From Clostridia bacterium (lineage in GTDB: Bacteria; Bacillota; Clostridia; Christensenellales; CAG-138): DNA of 48,079 nucleotides. Numbering within the stretch: position 1 is the first letter of the stretch; each line of letters starts with the position of its first letter. This document shows positions 24,650 to 37,788 of the stretch, one piece after another. Made by a program: the position numbers and the translations under genes. The DNA is taken from contig JAUNBM010000012.1 of the NCBI GenBank assembly GCA_030527115.1, positions 1 through 48,079 of the forward strand, written 5' to 3'. The notes under the pieces were generated by a model. It had not been told where the DNA came from. It saw only the letters and a list, made by a program, of their open reading frames with translations, and searched no databases.

Positions 24650-26470
24650 TTACGCCTCCTTTCCCGCCATATCCTGAATGACGGCGATTCTGCGATACAG
24701 CCCTTCCTGCTTGATAAGCTCGTCGTGCGTACCCTGCTGAACCAGCTTTCCCTGCTCCAAAACCAGGATGTTATCCGCTTCGCAGAGGGTTGTTATCCTG
24801 TGCGAGATGATAAAGGTGATGCCGTCCTTCTTCATCGAGCAAAGAGCATCGCGGATTTGCGCGTCGGTTTCGGTATCTACGGCGCTCATGGAATCGTCAA
24901 AGATCAAAATCGGGGCGCTCTGCATGAGCGTGCGGGCGATTGCAACCCGCTGTTGCTGGCCTCCGGAGAGCGTCACGCCGCGCTCGCCAACGATGGTATC
25001 GTAGCCGTTCTCAAACTCCTGGATAACCTCGTGTACGGCGGCGGTTTTTGCCGCCTCAAAAACGCGGTCGTCCGGAGCGTCGGGATCGACGATTTTGATA
25101 TTCTCCTTTATCGTGCGCGAGTACAAAAACGGCTCCTGCAATACGATGCCGATATTGCGGCGCAGATGGGCATGGTCGATGTCGTTGATATTCACCCCGT
25201 TTATCGTTATGCTCCCCGAGGTGCAAAGATAGAGCCTTTGCAGGAGCTGAACCAGACTGCTCTTGCCCGAACCTGTTGAGCCTAAGATGGCAACCGTCTG
25301 TCCCGGATGCGCGACAAAGGATATCTCCTTCAAAACATCGTTGTAGGCATGATAGCCGAAGCAAACCTTGTCGAATACGATATCGCCTATCATATCGGGC
25401 TTTTCAGCCCTTCCCGGCTCCTTTTCGGCCTCCGCCGAGAGAATCTCATTTAGCCTGCCGAGGGAAACGCTCGCCTTGCCCATGTCCGCAAGGATTCTGC
25501 CGAGCTGACGCACCGGCCAGGTCAGCATGCCGGTATAGGTTACAAAGAGCGTTACGTTTCCGAGCGAAAACGCCTCAGGATTGGCAACGTTGAAGCAGAT
25601 GCCCGCAATCAGCGAAACCGCAATCTGGGTATAGCCGAAGGCGTCCGAAAAGCCCCAGTAGTAGCCCAAAAGCTGAATGAGCTTCTCGGTCTTGGCTCTG
25701 AAATCCTTATTCAGCGAGGTGAACTTGTCATATTCCGCACGTTGCTGGCCGAAAGCCCTAACCACGCGCACGCCGGTGAGATTCTCCTGAATCGCCGTGG
25801 AAAGCGCGCCCTCCGATTCGTCGGACAGGCGGAAGTATCTCCTCACATATCTAAAATAGATGAAGGAGGATACGGTAAGCAAGGGAAGCACCGCCATGGA
25901 TATCAGCGCCATGCGGACATGGATTGAAAACATGACCACCAAAGCCACGGTGAACATCACCACGGTGCGCACAATTTCCATGCATTGCATGCTTACGAAG
26001 CGGCGGATGGTGTCCACATCCGAGGTGCAACGTTGCACTATATCGCCGGTGTTGACATGCTTATGATAGTCGTACGGAACGGCGTTCAGATGCACATAGA
26101 GGCTGTCGCGGAGCTGTTTTGCCATGCCCTCTGCGGCGAAAGCAACGTTTCTGCGGCGCAGGTAAGTGAAGCCGCCGTTCATCAGCGTGAAAAGCAGATA
26201 CGCCGCTCCGCAAACGAACAGGTTGTTCAAAAAGAAGGTTCGCCCGCCAACCGCGTCGATCAGCCGCATCATAAACGCGGGGACTTTCGCATCCATGCCC
26301 TGAATCACATAATCCAGCGTGAAGCTCGTTACGAAGGGGGCGGCATAGGTGCAACAGGTGGCAAGGACTACAAAGACGGCCGCAAGCACAAGGTAGCGCT
26401 TAAAGCCGTAAAGGGACTTTAAAAACAGCGAGACCGCCGTATGTTCTTTTCGTTTTCGTTCAGTTCTCAT
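24650..26470 (-). CDS. ABC exporter half-transporter, degenerate-site subunit (606 aa)
   Basis: Six-helix membrane domain (about residues 25-320) and ATPase domain: Walker A GSTGSGKSS near residue 400, canonical signature LSGGQQQR, and Walker B ILIFDDSMSAVD in which Asp replaces the catalytic Glu. Paired with the gene after it (LSIGQ signature, normal Glu), it gives one hydrolysing site and one non-hydrolysing site, the hallmark of asymmetric heterodimeric exporters. It starts one base after the priA stop, so it is probably co-transcribed with the housekeeping run, which is unusual for a drug-type exporter. Confidence 0.9.
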   Translation of the reverse strand: MRTERKRKEHTAVSLFLKSLYGFKRYLVLAAVFVVLATCCTYAAPFVTSFTLDYVIQGMDAKVPAFMMRLIDAVGGRTFFLNNLFVCGAAYLLFTLMNGGFTYLRRRNVAFAAEGMAKQLRDSLYVHLNAVPYDYHKHVNTGDIVQRCTSDVDTIRRFVSMQCMEIVRTVVMFTVALVVMFSIHVRMALISMAVLPLLTVSSFIYFRYVRRYFRLSDESEGALSTAIQENLTGVRVVRAFGQQRAEYDKFTSLNKDFRAKTEKLIQLLGYYWGFSDAFGYTQIAVSLIAGICFNVANPEAFSLGNVTLFVTYTGMLTWPVRQLGRILADMGKASVSLGRLNEILSAEAEKEPGRAEKPDMIGDIVFDKVCFGYHAYNDVLKEISFVAHPGQTVAILGSTGSGKSSLVQLLQRLYLCTSGSITINGVNINDIDHAHLRRNIGIVLQEPFLYSRTIKENIKIVDPDAPDDRVFEAAKTAAVHEVIQEFENGYDTIVGERGVTLSGGQQQRVAIARTLMQSAPILIFDDSMSAVDTETDAQIRDALCSMKKDGITFIISHRITTLCEADNILVLEQGKLVQQGTHDELIKQEGLYRRIAVIQDMAGKEA

Positions 26471-26471
26471 C

Positions 26472-28700
26472 TTAAAACATATCCTGTGGATTTATTTCTA
26501 TATTCGGGGGCAGGTCGCCGCATTTTTCCCCGCAAAGCTTGTAAATAATCGAGAGGGACGAGGCGACGTCCTTGGTGCGGAGCAGTTTTAACACTATCTG
26601 GTACCGGAAGCGGCCGAGTATCCTCGCGACCGGAGCGGGCGCGGCCGAGAGCAAAAGCAGTCTCGGAGCCGGAGCCCCCCTTTCGTCCTCCAAAAGCGCT
26701 TCTTCCAGCAACCGCGCAAACGACGAGCAGAATTCATTCATCCTTTGCTCGTCTTCTCCGGAGAACAGAAGCCTCACGAAGATTGAAAACGGAGGATAGA
26801 GGCACTTTCTGCGCTCCAGAATCTCATAGTTATAGAAGCCGGCATAGTCGTGCGCCCTCGCAAAGGATATCACGGGATGCGCCGGAGAGTAGGTTTGAAT
26901 GACGACCTTGCCCTTGGCGCTGTCGCGCCCTGCCCGCCCGGCAACCTGGGTCAACAGCTGGAAGGTGCGCTCCCTGGAGCGAAAGTCGGGCAGGTTCAGC
27001 GTCGTGTCGGCGCAAACCACCCCAACCAGGGTGACCAGGGGAAAATCGTGCCCCTTAGCTATCATCTGAGTCCCGATAAGCACCTGCGCCTTGTTGTCGG
27101 TAAAGGCGGAAAGTATCCTGGCGAGTTCGCCCTTTCTTGCGGTGGTATCGGTATCCAAACGCAGGCAGTTAACGCCGGGGAAGGCGGCTTTGACGGCTTC
27201 TTCAACCTGTTCGGTTCCTATTCCAAACTGCTTCAAAAAGGGTTTGTGACAGTTCGGGCAGACCTTTGGAAGCTCGGCGCTGTAGCCGCAGTAGTGGCAT
27301 TTCATCCTCTGCGCCGACTTGTGATAGGTCAGCGAGACGTCGCAGTTCGTGCATTTTTGCACATAGCCGCAGGCACGGCAGGAAACGAAGGTGGAATAGC
27401 CGCGGCGGTTGATAAAGAGCATCGCCTGCTGGCCCCGCTCAAGACAGCTTCTTAGCTCCTGCAACAGCGCAAAGGAGAGGATGCCCGTATTGCCGTTTAA
27501 AAACTCCTCGCGCATATCGACAATCTTTACGAGGGGCAGAGGGCGGTTTAAAACCCTGTCGGGCAGTTCCAACAGCCGGTAAGTCCCGCTCTTTGCGCGA
27601 TAGTAGCTGAGCAGGGACGGGGTGGCGCTTCCAAGAAGAAGCGTACAGCCCTCCTCCTTCGATCTCCGTTGTGCGATCTCGACCGCATGATAGCGCGGGG
27701 CGCTCTCGCTCTGGTAGCTCGATTCATGCTCCTCATCAATGACGATGAGGCCGAGCTTATCGACCGGAGCGAATATCGCGCTTCGAGCCCCGATAACAAT
27801 CTTTGCAAGCCCGAGCCTTATTCTGCGCCACTCGTCAAACCGCTCGCCGTTGGAAAGCCGGCTGTGCAAAACGGCTATATCGTCGCCGAAGCGCTGGCGG
27901 AACCTGCCGACGGTTTGCGGGGTAAGCGCTATCTCAGGCACGAGAACTATTGCACGCTTGCCCATGGAAAGGCAGTGGGCTATGCAGTCCAGATAGACCT
28001 CCGTCTTGCCGCTTCCGGTAACTCCGTGAAGCAGGAAAGTTGCAGGAGCGCCGTTTTGGCTCTCGCATACGGTATGGGTGACCGAAGCCTGCGCCGGCGT
28101 CGGAGTGTGCGGCGGGAGCTTTGCGGCGGCAAAATCGGGACGGCGAAACACCTCGTAGGAGTTGGTCGTTGCAAAGCCCTTTTTGATGATGGCGGAGATT
28201 GCGGCGGAAGCGTTGGGGAAGAAGGCGGCAAGATCCTTTACCGATATTTCCACCCCGGTTTCAAAGAGAAAGTTTAATATATCGCGTTGAACCGGAGAAC
28301 GGGTTCTTTTAAGCGCGGCGTCAAGGTCGAGCCCCTCCTTAATCTTTATCACCCGCTCGCTCTTTTCCCTTGCCTTGCCTCCCCGAAGCACGGTCGGTAT
28401 CATCAGCCGCAGGGCGTCCACGGCAAGACAGCGATAGGTCTTTTGCATCCAGCGGCAAAGCTCAATCTGGGAGGGCAACAGCACGGGATAGGGCTCGATA
28501 AGCCGGATAACGTCCTTGCACTTGCCAAAGTCGCAGTTCTCGCGAAGATTGAGGACGAAGCCCTCCTTGGGCGAGTCGCCGCGGCCAAACGGAATTAAAA
28601 CATGATGCCCGACTTCGACCGAAAGCGCTTCGGGAACATGATAGGTAAAAACCTTATCAATCGCGGAGTGCGCGATATCGACAATAATGTCGGCAAACAT
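26472..28700 (-). CDS. priA: Primosomal replication-restart helicase PriA (742 aa)
   Basis: N-terminal DNA-binding domain (MFADIIVDIAHSAIDKVFTY), superfamily 2 helicase core with Walker A GVTGSGKTE and box II VIDEEHESSYQ, and a zinc-binding insert with four CxxC pairs (CRAC, CTNC, CHYC, CPNC). PriA reloads the replisome at stalled forks. I start at ATG 28700, which has GGGG just before it and matches the family start. The upstream extension to 28739 has no ribosome site. It follows rpoZ by 58 nt. Confidence 0.95.
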   Translation of the reverse strand: MFADIIVDIAHSAIDKVFTYHVPEALSVEVGHHVLIPFGRGDSPKEGFVLNLRENCDFGKCKDVIRLIEPYPVLLPSQIELCRWMQKTYRCLAVDALRLMIPTVLRGGKAREKSERVIKIKEGLDLDAALKRTRSPVQRDILNFLFETGVEISVKDLAAFFPNASAAISAIIKKGFATTNSYEVFRRPDFAAAKLPPHTPTPAQASVTHTVCESQNGAPATFLLHGVTGSGKTEVYLDCIAHCLSMGKRAIVLVPEIALTPQTVGRFRQRFGDDIAVLHSRLSNGERFDEWRRIRLGLAKIVIGARSAIFAPVDKLGLIVIDEEHESSYQSESAPRYHAVEIAQRRSKEEGCTLLLGSATPSLLSYYRAKSGTYRLLELPDRVLNRPLPLVKIVDMREEFLNGNTGILSFALLQELRSCLERGQQAMLFINRRGYSTFVSCRACGYVQKCTNCDVSLTYHKSAQRMKCHYCGYSAELPKVCPNCHKPFLKQFGIGTEQVEEAVKAAFPGVNCLRLDTDTTARKGELARILSAFTDNKAQVLIGTQMIAKGHDFPLVTLVGVVCADTTLNLPDFRSRERTFQLLTQVAGRAGRDSAKGKVVIQTYSPAHPVISFARAHDYAGFYNYEILERRKCLYPPFSIFVRLLFSGEDEQRMNEFCSSFARLLEEALLEDERGAPAPRLLLLSAAPAPVARILGRFRYQIVLKLLRTKDVASSLSIIYKLCGEKCGDLPPNIEINPQDMF

Positions 28701-28760
28701 CGAGTCCCCTTCAATACTTAGCTGTTGGCGCAAGCGCAAACGTTTTGATTTGTCCGGTCT

Positions 28761-28952
28761 CTATTCGTACCAGGTGGAAAGGACGATATCGCCGTTATGA
28801 AGCTCCTCAACGGCGACCGGAACGGGCTTGCGATTGTTCAGCTTGTCGGGTTTCTCCTGCAACTGCCTTGCGCGGTTGGCTATGGCGCATACCAGGGTGT
28901 AGCGGCAACCCGCTTTCTCAACCAGCTCGTTGAGCGAGGGATAGTTCATCAT
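28761..28952 (-). CDS. rpoZ: RNA polymerase omega subunit RpoZ (63 aa)
   Basis: A short protein with the omega pattern: MNYPSLNELVEKAGCRYTLV followed by AIANRARQL and a KPVPVAVEEL segment near the end. Omega helps assemble and stabilise RNA polymerase. The start ATG overlaps the gmk stop (ATGA), so they are translationally coupled. The gene order gmk-rpoZ-...-priA is the usual Firmicutes context and supports the call. Confidence 0.92.
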   Translation of the reverse strand: MMNYPSLNELVEKAGCRYTLVCAIANRARQLQEKPDKLNNRKPVPVAVEELHNGDIVLSTWYE

Positions 28953-29578
28953 AATTCGCTGTTTCCTCCTAAAAGTCTATTGATCAAAGCTTCGCTTCTG
29001 GCGACCTTGCATTTCTCCGCCTCGATAATGCATTCCATCCGGCGAACGGCGAGGTCAACCAGGTTGTTGACGATTAGATAATCATACTTATCCATGTACT
29101 GCATCTCCCCGAAGGCGACCTCGTAACGCTTTTCAATCGCTTCGATGGTCTCGGTGCCTCGTCCGATGAGCCGGGATTTAAGCTCGCTCATCGAGGGCGG
29201 GGCTATGAAAACCAAAACCGCGTCAGGATAGGACTCCCGAATCTTCATCGCGCCCATGACGTCGATCTCCAGGATAACGTCGTGTCCAAGCTCCAGCTCC
29301 TCCTCCACGAAGGCGCGGGGAGTGCCGTAATAATTGGTCGAGAAGACGTGCATATACTCCAAAAACTCGTCTCGCTCGATCATCTTGACGAACTCATCCT
29401 CGGACTTGAAGAAATAGTGAACCCCGTCTATCTCGCCCGGACGCGGCTTCCTCGTCGTTGCCGAAACGGACATCTTCATCGTTGGATTACGCTCAATCAG
29501 CGCGGTGTCTATGGTGCCTTTGCCTACTCCGGCGGGGCCGGAAACCACCAGCAACAGCCCCTTGCGATTCTGCTTCAT
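28949..29578 (-). CDS. gmk: Guanylate kinase (209 aa)
   Basis: P-loop SGPAGVGKGT, the GMP-binding segment SATTRKPRPGEIDGVHYFF, and LEIDVMGAMKIR. Converts GMP to GDP with ATP. Normal length. It follows the yloC-like gene by 18 nt. The small remA (DUF370) gene that usually stands between these two in Firmicutes is absent. Confidence 0.96.
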   Translation of the reverse strand: MKQNRKGLLLVVSGPAGVGKGTIDTALIERNPTMKMSVSATTRKPRPGEIDGVHYFFKSEDEFVKMIERDEFLEYMHVFSTNYYGTPRAFVEEELELGHDVILEIDVMGAMKIRESYPDAVLVFIAPPSMSELKSRLIGRGTETIEAIEKRYEVAFGEMQYMDKYDYLIVNNLVDLAVRRMECIIEAEKCKVARSEALINRLLGGNSEL

Positions 29579-29596
29579 CTTGCCTCCTCGATAATG

Positions 29597-30472
29597 CTAT
29601 TCTATATTCTGAACCTGCTCGCGCAGTTTCTCAATCACGTTCTTGCCCTCCAGCATGAGTTGCGTCAGCTCGGCGTCGTTAGCCTTGGAACCTATCGTGT
29701 TGATTTCGCGATTCATCTCCTGAATAACAAAGTCCAGCCTGCGGCCCACGGGCTCGTCCACGTCCAGCAGAAGCTCGAACTGCTCCAGATGGCTGTTGAG
29801 CCTCGCAAGCTCCTCGTCGATGGCGGATCTGTCGGCAAAGAGGGCGATTTCGGTGGCGAGCCGCGCCCGGTCTATCTCATCGTCGCTTAAAAAGCTTTCG
29901 ATCCGTTCGGTGAGCTTTTTGCGGTAATTCTGCGCAATCAGCGGAGCGCGAACGGTCAGCCTTGAAACGAGGTTCAACAGCGCGCTAAGATGCGCGAAAA
30001 GGTCGGCTTTGAGCTTTTCGCCCTCTATCCGGCGCATAGCTATGAGCGCCTCTGCCGCTTGAGCGGCGGCCTCTCCGGCGAGCGCGATAAGCGCTTCGGA
30101 ATCCTCCTCGGAATTGACGATACGGGTCGCTTCGGGCAGGGCGAGCGCCTTTGTGAGCGTCAAATCATCGTGTAGTCCCAGCCCGGCGTTCGCCTCCCTC
30201 GCGGCCGTTACATAGGCCTGCAACAGGGCGGAATCCACCTCCACGCTCTTAGCGTCGCTTCGGGCGTTGGTATAGTTCACATAGACGTCAACGTGTCCGC
30301 GGGCGAGCTTGCCGCCGATAACGTTGCGAAGCTTGTCCTCTATGCAGTTTAGCTGGCGCGGCAACCGAATCCCAAGGTCGAGGAAGCGGTGATTGACGCT
30401 CTTTAGCTCAACCACAAGCTCCCTTCCATCCGCATTGGCAACTCCTCTGCCATAGCCGGTCATACTGAGCAT
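29597..30472 (-). CDS. yloC: YicC/YloC family endoribonuclease (291 aa)
   Basis: Begins with the family signature MLSMTGYGRG and has ELKSVNHRFLDLGIRLPRQL and the conserved C-terminal QEMNREINTIGSKAND. Members are metal-dependent endoribonucleases linked to RNA decay. I start at ATG 30472, with GGGGG upstream, 29 nt after a sigma-A -10 box. The five-codon extension upstream lacks support. First gene of a likely sub-operon yloC-gmk-rpoZ-priA-ABC. Confidence 0.93.
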   Translation of the reverse strand: MLSMTGYGRGVANADGRELVVELKSVNHRFLDLGIRLPRQLNCIEDKLRNVIGGKLARGHVDVYVNYTNARSDAKSVEVDSALLQAYVTAAREANAGLGLHDDLTLTKALALPEATRIVNSEEDSEALIALAGEAAAQAAEALIAMRRIEGEKLKADLFAHLSALLNLVSRLTVRAPLIAQNYRKKLTERIESFLSDDEIDRARLATEIALFADRSAIDEELARLNSHLEQFELLLDVDEPVGRRLDFVIQEMNREINTIGSKANDAELTQLMLEGKNVIEKLREQVQNIE

Positions 30473-30500
30473 TGCTAATACCCCCAAATTTCAACTGCTT

Positions 30501-30529
30501 ATTATACCATGTCAAGCCGGTTTATTCAA
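30501..30529 (-). promoter_or_regulatory. Internal sigma-A promoter before yloC
   Basis: TTGAAT, 17 nt, TATAAT on the minus strand. It lets yloC-gmk-rpoZ-priA be expressed apart from the upstream pcrA-ligA genes. A TTGACA only 3 nt from the TATAAT is a decoy. Confidence 0.7.
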
Positions 30530-30531
30530 GC

Positions 30532-35649
<5,118 letters not shown>

Positions 35650-35650
35650 T

Positions 35651-36181
35651 CTACCTCTCCTTCAGAAGGTGCGAATAGAGCGTGTCATAGATAAAACAGC
35701 TCTCCTCAGCCCAGTTCTTTCGCATTATCATTGCGGTTTCGCGCGAGGCGACCTGCATCTTTATTTCCAATATCGTCCTGTTTTGCTCCGAGGCGACGAG
35801 GCACACCATATATCCGCCCTCGTCAAGCGGCTCCATACTGCTTGAAAGCTGGGTTTCCTGTTGCATACGCACGGAATGCTCGGCAATATAGCGTCTTATG
35901 GATTCGCGCTCGGATTGAGGGATGCTCTCCTCAAAAAGCTCCAGAGCTTCCTTGCCGGAGAGGGTCAGCTTACAGCTTTGCCCGAAAGCGCGGGGAACTT
36001 CGGCGAGAAAGCCGTCCTCCTTTAGCTCGGCAATGGCGCCGCAGAAGGTGAAATAGTCGGTATAGTCGAGCGCGAACAAACAGGCGTATATCTGCTCGGC
36101 GGAAACGTCGATCTTTGCGCCGCGCACAAAATACAGTATCAAAAGCTTTGCTTTAACATCCCCGTGGGAAAAAATCGGCAT
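35651..36181 (-). CDS. DUF4364 family protein, winged-helix-like (176 aa)
   Basis: The pattern and position (directly before pcrA-ligA) fit DUF4364, a Clostridia family with a predicted PadR/MarR-like winged-helix N-terminus (VSAEQIYACLFALDY...FCGAIAELKEDGFL) and a regulator-like C-terminal beta region. Function unproven. Its promoter overlaps a perfect palindrome, which would suit autoregulation. RBS GGAGG, 8 nt before ATG. Confidence 0.82.
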   Translation of the reverse strand: MPIFSHGDVKAKLLILYFVRGAKIDVSAEQIYACLFALDYTDYFTFCGAIAELKEDGFLAEVPRAFGQSCKLTLSGKEALELFEESIPQSERESIRRYIAEHSVRMQQETQLSSSMEPLDEGGYMVCLVASEQNRTILEIKMQVASRETAMIMRKNWAEESCFIYDTLYSHLLKER

Positions 36182-36194
36182 CGTTACATCCTCC

Positions 36195-36231
36195 GTTACA
36201 CCATTGTAACAGATTTAGTGAATTGTGACAA
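36195..36231 (-). promoter_or_regulatory. Promoter of DUF4364-pcrA-ligA with a palindrome over the -10 box
   Basis: TTGTCA (36231-36226), 17 nt, TACAAT (36208-36203) on the minus strand. The perfect inverted repeat GTTACA-N4-TGTAAC (36195-36210) covers the -10. A third TGTAAC half site follows 12 nt downstream, beside the ribosome site. Likely operator, possibly for the DUF4364 product. Confidence 0.7.
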
Positions 36232-36255
36232 GATTTCCAACTCTTTTGTAAGGCT

Positions 36256-36284
36256 TTGACTTAGCCAAAAAGATGCTGTATAAT
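36256..36284 (+). promoter_or_regulatory. Sigma-A promoter of the sortase gene
   Basis: TTGACT, 17 nt, TATAAT, followed by GGAGG and ATG at 36305. It is divergent from the DUF4364 promoter 25 nt away. Confidence 0.75.
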
Positions 36285-36304
36285 ACTGCCCATGGAGGTA
36301 GGCA

Positions 36305-37333
36305 ATGAATTCCGTTATTGAAAGAACCAAGGACTTTTTCTCGAGGCTCTTTGCGAGCAAGAGGGCGAGTACGATATTCATAATAGCCATGCTGGCGATC
36401 ATCCTCAGCTGCATCATAGCCATTATTTGCATCTTTATTCCGAGTTGCGAAGGGCAGAGCGTCATGGAGGATGCAGGCGACCGCTTCACACAGCCCGATT
36501 CAACGCATACCGTTAATGTTTCTTCCGACGGCGTCTACCGGGAATCCGTGGAAAGCGCCGAGTTCAATGCGTTTATAACGACCGACCAGCCCGAAGCGAC
36601 CGATCCTGAGCAGACCGACCCCGACTCTACCGCCACGGCAACGGACGATAGCGGAAGCGACGGCGATAGCGATGGCGACAGCGACGACGATTCCGGCAGT
36701 CAAACCCTTGTCACCCCCGACCCCAATGCCGACGCCGATCCCAACGATTATGTGGTTCAAAGGATATCGGTCAATTTCAACGACCTTATCGCGATCAACA
36801 GCGACGCTGTGGCTTGGCTGTATCTGCAGGACTCCCCGATCAACTATCCGGTCATGATGGCGCCCGCCGACAATCCCGGCTTCTATCTCGACCATCTCTA
36901 TGACAAGAGCGAGAATATAATCGGCTCGCTGTATGTCGATCCCCTGACCGACGTCACCTTCTCAGCGAAGAATACGATAATCCACGGTCACAGGATGAAT
37001 AACGGCTCCATGTTCGGAACGCTGAACAGGTATAAAAAGCAGACCTACTATAACGGGAATCCGATAATGCAGCTCTATACCCCCGACGGGCAAACCGACT
37101 ATTATATCTATATCTTCGCCGCCTACGAGACCGACCTCGGTTCCTACTATCGGACTTCGTTCTACAGCAGTGAGGACTTTGAGGAATATTTGCAGACCTG
37201 CATCGGCCAGTCGGTTATAGACACCTTGGTAACGCCGACCGCGGACGACACGATTATAACGCTGTCCACCTGCGTCCTTGGAAACGATTTGAAGCGCATG
37301 GTCGTGCAGGGAATCCTCGTACCGATGGATTAA
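36305..37333 (+). CDS. srtB: Class B sortase (342 aa)
   Basis: Membrane anchor at about residues 25-47, an acidic linker (about 85-140) including a Ser/Asp/Gly-rich run (SDGDSDGDSDDDSGS), then a sortase domain (about 150-342): substrate-pocket segment AWLYLQDSPINYPVM, catalytic His229 in HGHRM, Cys323 in LSTC and Arg331. The class B assignment rests on the long N-terminal helix/linker and the NTIIHGHRM type motif. It anchors surface proteins to the wall or builds pili. No sorting-signal substrate is visible here; the missing end of the RHS protein is one untested candidate. The acidic linker is longer than usual. Confidence 0.9.
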   Translation: MNSVIERTKDFFSRLFASKRASTIFIIAMLAIILSCIIAIICIFIPSCEGQSVMEDAGDRFTQPDSTHTVNVSSDGVYRESVESAEFNAFITTDQPEATDPEQTDPDSTATATDDSGSDGDSDGDSDDDSGSQTLVTPDPNADADPNDYVVQRISVNFNDLIAINSDAVAWLYLQDSPINYPVMMAPADNPGFYLDHLYDKSENIIGSLYVDPLTDVTFSAKNTIIHGHRMNNGSMFGTLNRYKKQTYYNGNPIMQLYTPDGQTDYYIYIFAAYETDLGSYYRTSFYSSEDFEEYLQTCIGQSVIDTLVTPTADDTIITLSTCVLGNDLKRMVVQGILVPMD

Positions 37334-37380
37334 GCTTTTGCTCCTCCTTACAACCCCTGCAAAGCTAATAAGTCAGAATC

Positions 37381-37419
37381 GCGCCGCCTTCTTCCGCTTT
37401 GGGGATGGGCGGCGCTTTG
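37381..37419 (+). terminator. Terminator-like GC hairpin after sortase gene
   Basis: GCGCCGCC (37381-37388) with GGCGGCGC (37408-37415), then TTTGA. The stem is strong but the T run is short. Confidence 0.5.
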
Positions 37420-37486
37420 ATTACAGGCACTAAGAACGAAAAGCGCCCCGGTATGCAGAAAAATCCGGCCGCACAGCAAAAAAATC

Positions 37487-37515
37487 TTGCAATATACGAA
37501 GAAATGGGTTAGAAT
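37487..37515 (+). promoter_or_regulatory. Sigma-A promoter of tRNA-Val
   Basis: TTGCAA, 17 nt, TAGAAT, 9 nt before the tRNA. Confidence 0.65.
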
Positions 37516-37524
37516 ACACGAAGC

Positions 37525-37601
37525 GGGGATGTAGCTCAGCAGGTTAGAGCGCTGTGTTCACATCGCAGAGGTCCACGGTTCGAGCCCGTGCATCCCCACC
37601 A
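37525..37601 (+). tRNA. tRNA-Val(CAC)
   Basis: Acceptor GGGGATG with CATCCCC, anticodon loop TTCACAT (CAC), T-loop TTCGAGC, CCA encoded. Confidence 0.94.
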
Positions 37602-37607
37602 TGTTCC

Positions 37608-37629
37608 GCTCCCCGAGGGAGCTTTTTTT
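37608..37629 (+). terminator. Intrinsic terminator of tRNA-Val
   Basis: GCTCCC-cga-GGGAGC followed by seven T. Confidence 0.85.
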
Positions 37630-37726
37630 GTGTCTTTGGTTTTATAAACGCAGGCGCTGTCCTAAAGGGAATAAAAGGCGTATGCTTTGGGCACAGACAA
37701 ATTTTGACAAAATTGTGACTTTTTCC

Positions 37727-37756
37727 TTGACGGGGACGCCTAACATAATTTAAAAT
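37727..37756 (+). promoter_or_regulatory. Candidate sigma-A promoter of the NCS2 permease gene
   Basis: TTGACG, 18 nt, TAAAAT, about 32 nt before the start codon. I see no purine riboswitch in this short leader. Confidence 0.5.
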
Positions 37757-37788
37757 AATCACAGTATTTAATACTAAGGAGGATACGT

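Noticed and set aside
30501..30518. TTGACA directly before TATAAT upstream of yloC
   Set aside because: Only 3 nt separate them. The working pair is TTGAAT with a 17-nt spacer.
37630..37788. Purine riboswitch before the NCS2 permease
   Set aside because: The candidate promoter leaves a leader of only about 25-30 nt and I see no three-way junction pattern.
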